From: Neobacillus cucumis
GTDB lineage: Bacteria; Bacillota; Bacilli; Bacillales_B; DSM-18226
Assembly (NCBI RefSeq): GCF_023715505.1
Contig: NZ_JAMBOH010000014.1
Location: 62,001 to 126,000, forward strand
Length of the DNA: 64,000 nt
Reading direction: 5' to 3'
The notes beneath the pieces are model-generated. The model saw only the letters and a list, made by a program, of their open reading frames with translations. It was not told the DNA's origin and made no database searches. The position numbers and the translations under genes are program-made. Below, piece by piece: positions 18,640 to 26,310 of the stretch (position 1 is the stretch's first letter; each line of letters opens with the position of its first letter).

Positions 18640-18688
18640 TCTGCCAACAACAGCGGCAAAAAATAAAGATAGCTTGCTGTTGGCAGAT
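18640..18688 (-). terminator. Long inverted repeat after the SPW gene
   Basis: CTGCCAACA and TGTTGGCAG bracket a 30-base A-rich loop that also holds an internal CAGC/GCTTGCTG pairing. It lies 12 bases beyond the stop of the SPW gene and probably ends its transcript. Confidence 0.5.
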
Positions 18689-18699
18689 TTAAAACTGTT

Positions 18700-18870
18700 C
18701 TAAGAATTATTTTTGTTCGCCGAGCCTGACCAAATAGCTAGTATTAAGACGATGATTCCAAAAATGACACTATTCCACATAGCGCCAACATTAATTGTGA
18801 AACCATACACCCACGGAGAAATGATGAGCCAGATACCGATTAGTCCAGTAAGCCAAAGTTGCCACATCAT
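18700..18870 (-). CDS. SPW-repeat membrane protein
   Basis: 56 residues with two hydrophobic helices. The first carries LTGLIGIWLIISPWVYGF, with the Ser-Pro-Trp signature that names SPW repeat proteins; the second is WNSVIFGIIVLILAIWSG. The longer open frame upstream (to 18996) is not used: AGGAGG stands right before the double ATG at 18870. A 16-bp perfect palindrome lies 21 bases upstream of the start. Function unknown; probably a small envelope protein. Confidence 0.75.
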   Translation of the reverse strand: MMWQLWLTGLIGIWLIISPWVYGFTINVGAMWNSVIFGIIVLILAIWSGSANKNNS

Positions 18871-18890
18871 AAAAACCTCCTCATTCATAA

Positions 18891-18906
18891 TTGACGTTAA
18901 CGTCAA
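18891..18906. promoter_or_regulatory. Perfect palindrome TTGACGTTAACGTCAA, likely operator
   Basis: A 16-bp perfect dyad with an additional half site (CGTCA) directly beside it, 21-36 bases before the SPW start. Sites of the form GACGTTAACGTC are known for several MerR-family regulators, and a MerR gene is the upstream neighbour. Binding is inferred. Confidence 0.5.
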
Positions 18907-18976
18907 CGTCATTAAATAATATGAATTTTTAGAAAAATATATTCCTTGTTTCATATCTTTTAATAAATAAAAAAAA

Positions 18977-19016
18977 GGAGCAAGGTCATTAATCATCTTA
19001 TTAATGACCTTGCTCC
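18977..19016 (-). terminator. Terminator of the MerR gene
   Basis: A perfect 17-bp stem starting GGAGCAAGG and ending CCTTGCTCC, with a 6-base loop, followed on the minus strand by TTTTTTTTATT. It separates the MerR and SPW transcription units. Confidence 0.85.
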
Positions 19017-19036
19017 AAGGAATTAGATTGGGACTT

Positions 19037-19486
19037 TTACCTTTTCTTCAATTCGTCCATAAAGTGTAAAGAACGTTCCACTTGCTCTTGATACATATCA
19101 CGCATGGTTACAACGTTTTCTATTTTCGAATTCATCTTTTCAATTAAGTTGTGCAAAACATCGATGTACTCATTCACCAGCACTCTTTGTACATCGGCAC
19201 TCTCGGCATTCTCATGAAACGTCTGTCTTATGTCTTTAAGCGACTCTTCCGCCTCCATCACTTCCTGAATCTCTTGAAGGGAGATACCCAAATAATCTTT
19301 CAGCCGCAGTATTTGCTTAAGACGATCAATCGTGTTTTGTTCATAAAGACGATGCCCGCCATTTGTACGTAATGCAGGGGAAATTAGCCCGAATTGCTCA
19401 TAGTAACGAAGCGTTCTCGGTGTAATGCCTAGTTGTCGTGAAACCGTGTCAATGGTCAGCACGTCGTATGTCTCATTATTCGTCAA
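19037..19486 (-). CDS. MerR-family transcriptional regulator
   Basis: About 149 residues from the TTG at 19486. The MerR winged helix-turn-helix is clear: LTIDTVSRQLGITPRTLRYY, then EQFGLISPALRTNGGHRLY and the RLKQILRLKDYLGISLQEI helix. A long coiled-coil dimerisation helix follows, ending MRDMYQEQVERSLHFMDELKKR. There is no cysteine-rich effector site, so it is not a metal or redox sensor of the MerR/SoxR type; this matches the small-molecule branch. The frame extends to 19591, but the extra N-terminus is hydrophobic and unlike MerR, and the TTG has an AGTGGG site nearby. A good candidate to bind the palindrome at 18891-18906. Confidence 0.85.
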   Translation of the reverse strand: MTNNETYDVLTIDTVSRQLGITPRTLRYYEQFGLISPALRTNGGHRLYEQNTIDRLKQILRLKDYLGISLQEIQEVMEAEESLKDIRQTFHENAESADVQRVLVNEYIDVLHNLIEKMNSKIENVVTMRDMYQEQVERSLHFMDELKKR

Positions 19487-19639
19487 ACCGATACACCCAC
19501 TTTTACACTGAGATATCCTAAATAACAGGTATAATTCTATTAAAACATATGGATAACTTCCAAGTAAATCCATTTTATATAACTCACACATTGGTATACT
19601 TTTTTATATATTTGTGATGTTCTGATTATTATAAAAGTA

Positions 19640-19678
19640 AAAAAAACGCTTCCACTTTTAGTAGAAACGCTTTGATTT
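19640..19678. terminator. Hairpin between the VOC and MerR genes
   Basis: AAACGCTTCCACT and AGTAGAAACGCTTT form an imperfect stem with flanking A and T runs. It lies about 50 bases beyond the VOC gene stop and fits a minus-strand terminator. Confidence 0.6.
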
Positions 19679-19725
19679 ATTTAATCGTTTTTCCTACATG
19701 ACAGCTGAACATTGTAATTTAATTT

Positions 19726-20106
19726 TCACTTTCTTTCCATTACGGCAAAGTAATTATTTTCACTATCTGCAAAATTGAATACTCTACCTGAAGGCATAGT
19801 GACCATTTCACCAACAGTAACATTTTTATTTGATAAGTCAGTATATAATTGATCTAGGTCTTTTGAAAAAAACATTAAGGAGGGTGTACCAAGATTTAAT
19901 TCTGGCTGCATTTTAGAAATTAGTTCCTTATTATGTAGGACTATACTTGTCTCGACTCCATTGGTTGGGGCAATTTCAATCCATCTCATCCCCTGAGCAT
20001 TATTTTCCTCTGAAATCACCTTAAAACCTACTTTTTCTGTCCAAAATTTAACTGCCTCATCTTGATTATTCACATACAACATGATTTGACCTAACATATT
20101 AATCAT
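19726..20106 (-). CDS. VOC-family (glyoxalase/bleomycin resistance-like) protein
   Basis: 126 residues from the ATG at 20106. It has the paired beta-alpha-beta-beta-beta modules of the vicinal oxygen chelate fold: MLGQIMLYVNNQDEAVKFWTEKVGFKVISE at the start (described as residues 4-33), WIEIAP, then SLMFFSKDLDQLYTDLSNKN and FNFADSENNYFAVMER at the end, with the usual terminal Glu. Members are small metal enzymes or resistance proteins; substrate unknown. GAGGGTG is well placed before the ATG; a GTG three codons earlier is less likely. Confidence 0.82.
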   Translation of the reverse strand: MINMLGQIMLYVNNQDEAVKFWTEKVGFKVISEENNAQGMRWIEIAPTNGVETSIVLHNKELISKMQPELNLGTPSLMFFSKDLDQLYTDLSNKNVTVGEMVTMPSGRVFNFADSENNYFAVMERK

Positions 20107-20289
20107 TCTTTTCACCCTCTTTATTAAATTAGTTGAAATTATAACACACTTATCTATTTTTTGAAAAAAATGTATTATTTTTCCGACCTTTCAACACTAT
20201 AAAATCTAACCTTCTTCTAAGTTAATGGGATTTTATGTTAATATATGATTAAATTAACTAATGTACGATCAAACAGGGGGTCTAAAAAA

Positions 20290-20586
20290 ATGACAACTTC
20301 AATAAATAGTTTAAGGACTTGCGATAAAGGCCACAAATTCTATAAAAGCAGCGACTGTCCAACCTGCCCAATTTGTGAGCAAGAACGGAAACCTGCAGAA
20401 GGATTTCTGTCTATTCTCTCGGCACCAGCCAGACGTGCGTTGGAAGACAATGGGATCACTTCTTTACAACGGCTTTCCAACTATAGCGAAAATGAGATTT
20501 TGCAATTTCATGGTATGGGACCAGCTTCTATCCCCAAGCTCAGGACTGCATTGGAAACATGTGGGCTAACTTTTAGAGCAAAATAG
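20290..20586 (+). CDS. Zinc-ribbon plus RNA polymerase alphaCTD-like small protein
   Basis: 98 residues from the ATG at 20290, which has CAGGGGGT before it; an ORF starting at 20245 lacks a site. Residues about 10-35 hold cysteines in a zinc-ribbon pattern (RTCDKGHKFYKSSDCPTCPIC). Residues 45-95 are a helix-hairpin-helix unit of the alphaCTD type: LSAPARRALEDNGITSLQRL, then ILQFHGMGPASIPKLRTALE. In RNA polymerase this fold binds UP-element DNA and activators. The free-standing version could bind DNA or polymerase, but no role is known to me. Monocistronic. Confidence 0.8.
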   Translation: MTTSINSLRTCDKGHKFYKSSDCPTCPICEQERKPAEGFLSILSAPARRALEDNGITSLQRLSNYSENEILQFHGMGPASIPKLRTALETCGLTFRAK

Positions 20587-20637
20587 TTTAATCAGCACCC
20601 TACAGATATTTGACTTTAATCCTCTATCAATACAAAC

Positions 20638-20665
20638 AAAAAGGCTGCCAAAAATGTGACAGCCG
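20638..20665 (-). terminator. Terminator for the 47-residue membrane gene
   Basis: On the minus strand GGCTGTC...GGCAGCC forms the stem and TTTTTGTTTG follows, about 50 bases after the stop at 20715. Confidence 0.65.
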
Positions 20666-20714
20666 AAATGAACCCGTTAATAGTAAACCATTTAATTTTC
20701 ATAGAAACATCTTA

Positions 20715-20858
20715 TTAATCATCAAATCTAAATTTGGGTAATGCCTCTGAAGTGTCAGCGTTTTGAAATTCTTCCTGCTTTACTTTTGACTTTTTCACTA
20801 TGAAGAAACCAATAATTCCCACCAATAGGATCGCAAGTAAAACACAAAGAAAAACCAT
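20715..20858 (-). CDS. Small single-pass membrane protein, 47 residues
   Basis: A short gene with GAAGGGAG about 8 bases before its ATG. The N-terminal 20 residues are hydrophobic (MVFLCVLLAILLVGIIGFFI), followed by VKKSKVK and an acidic tail EEFQNADTSEALPKFRFDD. This is a one-helix protein with a charged cytoplasmic or external tail. A terminator lies downstream, so it forms its own transcription unit. No family recognised. Confidence 0.65.
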   Translation of the reverse strand: MVFLCVLLAILLVGIIGFFIVKKSKVKQEEFQNADTSEALPKFRFDD

Positions 20859-21011
20859 AAATGTATGCTCCCTTCAAATAAATTTATCATGCATTAGAAT
20901 ATATGAAGAGCAGCTTGTCTTTTTTAATGTCAAAATAACAAAAATTTTTACAGATACAGCTAAATCCTGTAATATTATACCAGAAAGTTCCCGATCTATT
21001 CTCAGTTACTC

Positions 21012-22574
21012 CTAACTTGAATACTCTAAAGTTTGCTCAAAAAGTTCAACATGGTCTCTCCCCTTGCGTTTAGCTCCATAGAGCGCTTGGTCAGCTTCTC
21101 TCATTAGGTTTTGTAAGGTTTGACCATGATCTCCCCCCATAATTTTAGCTGATGATACCCCAAAACTTGATGTGACATAAATTTCTTTGTCCATAAAAGG
21201 AGTTACACTCTCTGTTATTTTTACACGAAGGGATTGGGCAAGCTCATATGCCACGTTTAAAGGTGTATCTGGCAGTAATAGAATGAACTCCTCACCGCCA
21301 TACCGCCCTATGATGTCGGTGCTTCGCAGACTTTCCTTTGCCAAACTAGCAACATGCGCTAAAACCCTATCTCCAGCTTGATGTCCAAACGAATCATTTA
21401 CATTTTTAAAATGATCAATATCAAACATGATGACGGACACTTTTCCCCCGGTTAAGTTACGGGAAGCCAGCATTTTTTCCGATTCCTGCATAAAAAAGGT
21501 TCGATTGTATACTCCTGTTAAGCCATCGATACTAGCTAAATTCTTTAACTGTTCCTGAAGAAGGACTCGTTCTGTCACATTCACAAAAGTGATGATCTTC
21601 CCTATTAGTTTATTATTTTTATTACTAACAGTGGAAAAACGAATATGGTAGTAAGTCTTTTCTTCGTCTACGCACAGTTCATAATCCAATTCCTCCTCAA
21701 GCCTAATAATGTCCGCAAGTCGACCATATCCATTATCTATTGATTTTCCAATTACTTGAGAGTTTAAATTTGGTAGGACATCTAGCATAGCATTATTAAA
21801 ATCGACGATTACACCATTTTGATTTAAAACAAGTACTCCATCCTTCATGCTTTCAAATACCGAGTCCCTTGCAATGGGAGTGACATTGAACATTTGATAG
21901 GATAAAAGCGCAGCACCGTGGAAAATAAAAGAAATACTCATGGAAACCGGTCCTAGGTCGATGCCGTATGGACTTAATCCATTTAAATAAAAATAATTCG
22001 CTATGATTGGCATAACTATTCCTGATGCCATCAAGATGATTTGGATTCGAAAACGAAATTTCGCCCTTTTTAGTTTCATGAGTAATGTAATAATACTGAT
22101 CATTAGACATAAAAAGAGAAAGATAGAATGAACGTAAAACCAAGGACCGTGTTCTACCTTTAGAATCGGGAATGGACTGTCACTATTCAGCCCCATGGAG
22201 GTATAGTATAAGTGATGCAAGTCATTTGTTTCATGCATAAAGATGGTTATGATTGGAATTACGAAAAGGACATAGTATAAATATCGTTTTAGCTTTTGTT
22301 CCACATATTCAAAACACATTAATAGAATAAATACGGGGATAAAAGGCATAGCAAGGTACTCGATGTTTAACCAAAATTTAATTCGCTCTAGCGACGGACT
22401 TGCTAGTTCAAGGGCATATGAAAAAGTAAAAAAAGCCGAGAACAGAGTTACTAATATATAAGGCCTTGCGCCAGGCGCATCCTTGAGCCTGAATTGTGCG
22501 AAAAAGCATAAAAAGAGACTTAATACGCCTGCTATGATAACGGTAAATCTGTACATGAATATTTCATTAAGCAT
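21012..22574 (-). CDS. Membrane diguanylate cyclase (7TM-PAS-GGDEF)
   Basis: About 520 residues. The first 220 residues carry seven or so membrane helices like the N-terminal 7TM sensor of some histidine kinases. A PAS domain follows (about 225-340, VFESMKDGVLVLNQNGVIVDFNNAML). The last 165 residues are a GGDEF domain with the active RYGGEEFILLLP motif and the upstream IDGLTGVYNRTFF. It should make cyclic di-GMP. The RxxD inhibitory site is not obvious. An in-frame TTG at 22598 lacks a site; GGAG lies 9 bases before the ATG at 22574. The gene stands alone. Confidence 0.9.
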   Translation of the reverse strand: MLNEIFMYRFTVIIAGVLSLFLCFFAQFRLKDAPGARPYILVTLFSAFFTFSYALELASPSLERIKFWLNIEYLAMPFIPVFILLMCFEYVEQKLKRYLYYVLFVIPIITIFMHETNDLHHLYYTSMGLNSDSPFPILKVEHGPWFYVHSIFLFLCLMISIITLLMKLKRAKFRFRIQIILMASGIVMPIIANYFYLNGLSPYGIDLGPVSMSISFIFHGAALLSYQMFNVTPIARDSVFESMKDGVLVLNQNGVIVDFNNAMLDVLPNLNSQVIGKSIDNGYGRLADIIRLEEELDYELCVDEEKTYYHIRFSTVSNKNNKLIGKIITFVNVTERVLLQEQLKNLASIDGLTGVYNRTFFMQESEKMLASRNLTGGKVSVIMFDIDHFKNVNDSFGHQAGDRVLAHVASLAKESLRSTDIIGRYGGEEFILLLPDTPLNVAYELAQSLRVKITESVTPFMDKEIYVTSSFGVSSAKIMGGDHGQTLQNLMREADQALYGAKRKGRDHVELFEQTLEYSS

Positions 22575-22726
22575 ATCTTTCCACTCCATATGTTCCAAAA
22601 GCGTGATTCTACCATTATATATTAATTATTCAGACTGTGACCACTAATAATTTTTCAACTAATTTTATGGAATTAACTGTATATTATCCCGATTTTTCCA
22701 TACCTTAACACATGGAGGTGATACCT

Positions 22727-22870
22727 TTGGATAAAAATCATAAATCGAATGATAAAAGCAATAACGATTCAACAACCGATGCTTCTAAAAAGCCGATCAT
22801 ATTAGACGAGGTTCCTGAACCACGTGGCAAGTATGGAGGACAAATCGATACTGATCTAGATAATTATTGA
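22727..22870 (+). CDS. Small hydrophilic protein, 47 residues
   Basis: A TTG-started gene with a perfect anti-16S site, GGAGGTGAT, six bases upstream. The product is very polar: a Lys/Asn/Asp/Ser-rich N-terminal half, then KKPIILDEVPEPRGKYGGQ and an acidic end. There are no membrane segments or cysteines. It is followed within 10 bases by a strong terminator. Small proteins of this style are common in Bacillus and often belong to sporulation, but I do not recognise the family. Confidence 0.7.
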   Translation: MDKNHKSNDKSNNDSTTDASKKPIILDEVPEPRGKYGGQIDTDLDNY

Positions 22871-22876
22871 CAATTG

Positions 22877-22900
22877 AACGCCAATCATTTGGCGTTTTTT
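22877..22900 (+). terminator. Rho-independent terminator
   Basis: AACGCCAA / TTGGCGTT stem with a short loop, then T6, directly after the 47-codon gene. Confidence 0.85.
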
Positions 22901-23002
22901 AACTTTTCTTTCAAAAAAGGGACCAAATCTTTTTATGCACCCTCAACAAATATTAGCGTACTTGTTTGAGATTGGTATAATTTGGTAAAAAGAGAGTTTC
23001 TT

Positions 23003-23279
23003 ATGAAAACTATTAGTAAACTATCTATTATATTTACTATTTTAGGTGTCCTATTCATAAGTTCTGCTTATAATTTTTCAATTTATTTTGAGTCACTAAT
23101 GGTTTCAGGATTTAGTATTTTGTTTATTTGGATTATTTGCAAGTTTTGCTGCATTGTATAAAATGGAGCAAGGTAATATAAAGTTTTTAGCAGTTTCTTC
23201 ATTTTTCCTTTTGAGTTTTATTGTTACTTGGAATCAACCATTTGACATACTACGATTATTGACCTGGATAAAAAATTAA
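23003..23279 (+). pseudogene. Frameshifted small membrane protein
   Basis: The ATG at 23003 opens a 52-residue hydrophobic frame, MKTISKLSIIFTILGVLFIS..., that ends at a TAA near 23160. From about 23130 the next frame continues with GLFASFAALYKMEQGNIKF and FLLSFIVTWNQPFDILRLL up to the TAA at 23279. Removing one T in the TTGTTTATTT tract (about 23115-23130) would join both into a protein of about 92 residues with three membrane helices. A terminator follows at 23299. No family recognised. Confidence 0.6.
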
Positions 23280-23298
23280 TAAAGATTCATTATGTTTT

Positions 23299-23329
23299 AA
23301 AAGGGGAGCTAAAAATAAAGCTCCTTTTT
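23299..23329 (+). terminator. Rho-independent terminator
   Basis: AAAAGGGGAGCT and AGCTCCTTTTT pair around an A-rich loop, 20 bases after the frameshifted membrane gene. Confidence 0.75.
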
Positions 23330-23461
23330 AATGTGCACTAATTCTTTGTATCATAAAATTTATTTATGATCAGGTACTCCTCAAAAATCCTTCTTTCTGC
23401 TATGTTTATGTTACCTACTACCAATTTAAGGATGTGAAGGGCAGGTCAGTCCTGCTGTGAG

Positions 23462-24100
23462 ATGAATATAAAAATTTTGATTGCGGACGATAATTCGTTT
23501 ATTCGCGAGGGTATGAAGATCATTTTAAGTACATACGGAGAGTTTGAGGTACTGGCAACCGTAGATGATGGTAAGCAAGCAGTTAAATATTGTCAACATC
23601 ATCAAGTTGACATTGCGCTTCTGGATGTAAGGATGCCCAATATGAATGGCGTTGAAGCAACAAAACTTCTGACGGAAACAACAAAGACTAAGCCGATGAT
23701 TCTGACTACCTTTGATGATGATGAGTACATTATGGATGCGATAAAGAATGGGGCAAAAGGCTACTTATTGAAAAATACCGACCCGGAACGGATCCGCGAT
23801 GCCATTAAAAGTGTTTACTATGGTAACACCGTTATGCAGGATGTCGTACTCGATAAGGTTAAATCCAAAATGACTGGCAATGCAAAACCCGAGTCCAAGG
23901 TGGATGCGAGCCTCTTCACCGAGCGGGAAATGGACATCATGACACTGATTGCAAAGGGCTATTCCAACAAGGCGATTTCAAAGGAGCTGTTTATTTCGGA
24001 AGGCACGGTTGCTAACTATATTACTTCAATTCTAGGTAAAACTGGCTTGGAGCATCGAACACAAATTGCCATTTACTTTCTTACTGGCTCAGTAGATTAA
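23462..24100 (+). CDS. NarL/LuxR-type response regulator
   Basis: 212 residues. Receiver domain: acidic pair in ILIADDNSF, phosphorylation Asp in IALLDVRMPNMNG (about residue 55), Thr in ILTTFDDD and Lys in GYLLKN. C-terminal LuxR helix-turn-helix: FTEREMDIMTLIAKGYSNKAI, then LFISEGTVANYITSILGKTG. It is the DNA-binding partner of the histidine kinase that starts 12 bases after its stop. By neighbourhood it probably controls the ABC exporter genes that follow. The regulator precedes the kinase, the reverse of the B. subtilis yfiJK (lnrJK) order. Confidence 0.93.
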   Translation: MNIKILIADDNSFIREGMKIILSTYGEFEVLATVDDGKQAVKYCQHHQVDIALLDVRMPNMNGVEATKLLTETTKTKPMILTTFDDDEYIMDAIKNGAKGYLLKNTDPERIRDAIKSVYYGNTVMQDVVLDKVKSKMTGNAKPESKVDASLFTEREMDIMTLIAKGYSNKAISKELFISEGTVANYITSILGKTGLEHRTQIAIYFLTGSVD

Positions 24101-24112
24101 GAGGACCAGGCG

Positions 24113-25219
24113 ATGGAATTATGGATCATTTTCAGCAAGCTTATTATTATCCTGTTTCTCAGCTTTTCCTATGTCCAATCCGAAACGGGCAATCTGGCTT
24201 GGATTGTCCTTTCGATTTTAGTGTATATCAGTATCAATATTACTGTTTACCTTGTTCAATCGGAAAAAGTGAAGATTGGCATTCACCTCGTGTCAATGAC
24301 GCTTATTTTTATTTTCTTTCGGGAAGTGAATTCGTTATTCATCCTGCTCCTTCCAAATAATATCTATGAGCTTACCTGGCCTTTTTTCGGAAAAAAGTGG
24401 TTGTTATTGGTAGTGGGATTGATGCCTGTATTGATTGTCCCTCTGCAACAGGCATCATACAGTTTGGTTGCCCTCTTCTGCTTTGTAGTATATTTTATGA
24501 GCATCCATTTCTCGAAAAGGCTGCTCAGCTATGAGAATACGCTTGATAAGATGCGCGTTGATATGCAGCGGCTCTCCAAAAGCCTTCATGAAAATAAAGA
24601 GTACATTAGGCAATCGGAATATACCTATCGCTTAGAGGAACGCAACCGGATTTCCCAGCAGATTCATGACAGCATCGGCCACTCCATGACTGGCGCACTG
24701 ATTCAAATGGAAGCCGCGAAGACTCTTGTGGCCATTGATCAGACTAAAGCTGTGGAGCTGCTTCAGAATGCGATAAACATTTCAAAAGAAGGCATTGAGG
24801 ATATTAGGATTACCTTAAAAAATATGAAGCCTCCCTCCGAACAAATCGGCTTGCAGCGCCTAAAACTGTTCATAGAAGAGTTTTCCATCCAGCACCAGTT
24901 ACGAATGCCGTTTGTATACAAAGGAAACATAGATCTGATTACGCCGATTCAATGGAAGATTATTACTGAGAATATCACCGAAGCCCTCACGAATTCATTA
25001 AAATACTCAGGTGCATCGGAAATATCGATTGACTTTCAGGTATTGAATAAGCTAGTTCGTGTCGAGGTCCGGGATAACGGCAAAGGGATTGGATCCGGCA
25101 AAGTAGTAAAAGGGCTCGGCATCGTAGGAATGGAAGAACGGACCGCCTCCATAAAAGGCACAATTATCGTCGATGGAACCAATGGATTCTCGGTCACCAC
25201 CCTCCTCCCCATCGCCTAA
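24113..25219 (+). CDS. Sensor histidine kinase (HisKA_3 type)
   Basis: 368 residues. The N-terminal 135 residues have about five membrane helices with little outside the membrane, typical of intramembrane-sensing kinases. The dimerisation/phosphoacceptor helix reads LEERNRISQQIHDSIGHSMT, with the His in QIHDSIGH (about residue 184). The ATPase domain has ITENITEALTNSLKYSGASE (N box), VRDNGKGIGSGK (G1) and KGLGIVGMEER (G2). Such kinases often detect membrane-active antibiotics. It forms an operon with the response regulator, and a terminator follows at 25263. Confidence 0.93.
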   Translation: MELWIIFSKLIIILFLSFSYVQSETGNLAWIVLSILVYISINITVYLVQSEKVKIGIHLVSMTLIFIFFREVNSLFILLLPNNIYELTWPFFGKKWLLLVVGLMPVLIVPLQQASYSLVALFCFVVYFMSIHFSKRLLSYENTLDKMRVDMQRLSKSLHENKEYIRQSEYTYRLEERNRISQQIHDSIGHSMTGALIQMEAAKTLVAIDQTKAVELLQNAINISKEGIEDIRITLKNMKPPSEQIGLQRLKLFIEEFSIQHQLRMPFVYKGNIDLITPIQWKIITENITEALTNSLKYSGASEISIDFQVLNKLVRVEVRDNGKGIGSGKVVKGLGIVGMEERTASIKGTIIVDGTNGFSVTTLLPIA

Positions 25220-25262
25220 TGAAAGCATTCATATGAAAGACATGAAATTTCTCATGTATGAA

Positions 25263-25300
25263 GGGTGAACTAATGCACTTATGTTAGTTCACCCTTTTTC
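25263..25300 (+). terminator. Terminator after the two-component genes
   Basis: GGGTGAACTAA and TTAGTTCACCC form a perfect 11-bp stem with a 10-base loop followed by TTTTT. It separates the regulator operon from the transporter operon. Confidence 0.85.
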
Positions 25301-25326
25301 CTTATAATTAAATTACAAATACAGGA

Positions 25327-25345
25327 AATGGTGTCAGGCACCATT
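25327..25345. repeat. Short palindrome AATGGTGTCAGGCACCATT
   Basis: A 19-bp element with 7-bp arms (AATGGTG/CACCATT) just before the ABC ATPase gene. As I recall, very similar GGTGTCAGGCACC elements are scattered in many Bacillus-group genomes. Only one copy was seen here. It may be a REP-like repeat or part of the operon's control region. Confidence 0.45.
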
Positions 25346-25362
25346 CCATATGAGGTGAGTTT

Positions 25363-26298
25363 ATGAACGTGTTGGAGATTAAAAATTTAACAAAGAAATT
25401 TGGCGATTTTATTGCTGTTGATAATATGTCCTTAGCGATTCAAGAAGGTGAAATTTTCGGTTTCCTTGGATCCAATGGAGCTGGCAAGAGTACAACGATT
25501 AATATGATTTCGGGTCTATTACGAAATAACAGCGGAGAGATCCATATCCTCGGCAAGAACATTGCTTCGCACAGTAAGTTTGCCAAAATGAATATCGGGA
25601 TTGTACCGCAGGACCTAGCGATTTATGAGGATATGACAGCTTACGAGAATGTGAGATTCTTTGCAGGATTATACGGTCTCCGAGGTACAGAGTTGAAAGA
25701 AAGGGTCGAAGAGGCACTCGAGTTTGTCGGGCTGCTAGATAAGCAAAAGAGCTATCCTAAGAACTTTTCCGGAGGAATGAAACGCAGATTGAATATTGCT
25801 TGTGCAATTGCCCACCGACCAAAGCTGATTATAATGGATGAACCAACTGTTGGCATCGATCCACAATCACGAAACTATATTTTAACCTCTGTCCGCAAGT
25901 TAAACGAAATGGGCTGTACTGTCATTTACACGAGCCACTACATGGAAGAGGTGGAAGAAATCTGTTCGCGGATTGCCATTGTCGATCATGGTAAGGTCAT
26001 TGCGGAAGGAACAAAGGAGCAATTAAAAGCGATTATTACGGATACAAAGGATATATTAATTGAAGTGAAAAGCTCAGAAAACCTCGATGAAGCGTCATTA
26101 AAGGAAATCCAAGGCGTCAATTCCGTTCTCATCGAGGAAAACGTGGTGAAAATTAACTCCCAATCGGAAGTAATCAACTTGAACCAAATTATTCAGTTTT
26201 TCATTAACAGAGAAAAGGAAATCCGCTCACTCCAGGAGCTGGCACCAAACCTTGAAACCGTCTTTCTTACTTTAACAGGTAGAAATTTAAGAGATTAG
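25363..26298 (+). CDS. ABC transporter ATP-binding protein (LnrL-like)
   Basis: 311 residues. Walker A GSNGAGKST (about 35-43), Q-loop GIVPQDLA, signature FSGGMKRRLN, Walker B KLIIMDEPTVGID and switch His in VIYTSHYMEE are all present, so the ATPase should be active. The C-terminal 90 residues form the extra domain seen in DrrA/LnrL-type exporters. It drives the two ABC-2 permeases encoded directly downstream (12-base gap). GAGGTGAG precedes the ATG. Gene sizes and order match B. subtilis lnrLMN (linearmycin resistance), so export of or defence against amphipathic antibiotics is likely, not proven. Confidence 0.92.
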   Translation: MNVLEIKNLTKKFGDFIAVDNMSLAIQEGEIFGFLGSNGAGKSTTINMISGLLRNNSGEIHILGKNIASHSKFAKMNIGIVPQDLAIYEDMTAYENVRFFAGLYGLRGTELKERVEEALEFVGLLDKQKSYPKNFSGGMKRRLNIACAIAHRPKLIIMDEPTVGIDPQSRNYILTSVRKLNEMGCTVIYTSHYMEEVEEICSRIAIVDHGKVIAEGTKEQLKAIITDTKDILIEVKSSENLDEASLKEIQGVNSVLIEENVVKINSQSEVINLNQIIQFFINREKEIRSLQELAPNLETVFLTLTGRNLRD

Positions 26299-26310
26299 GA
26301 GGAGACCATC

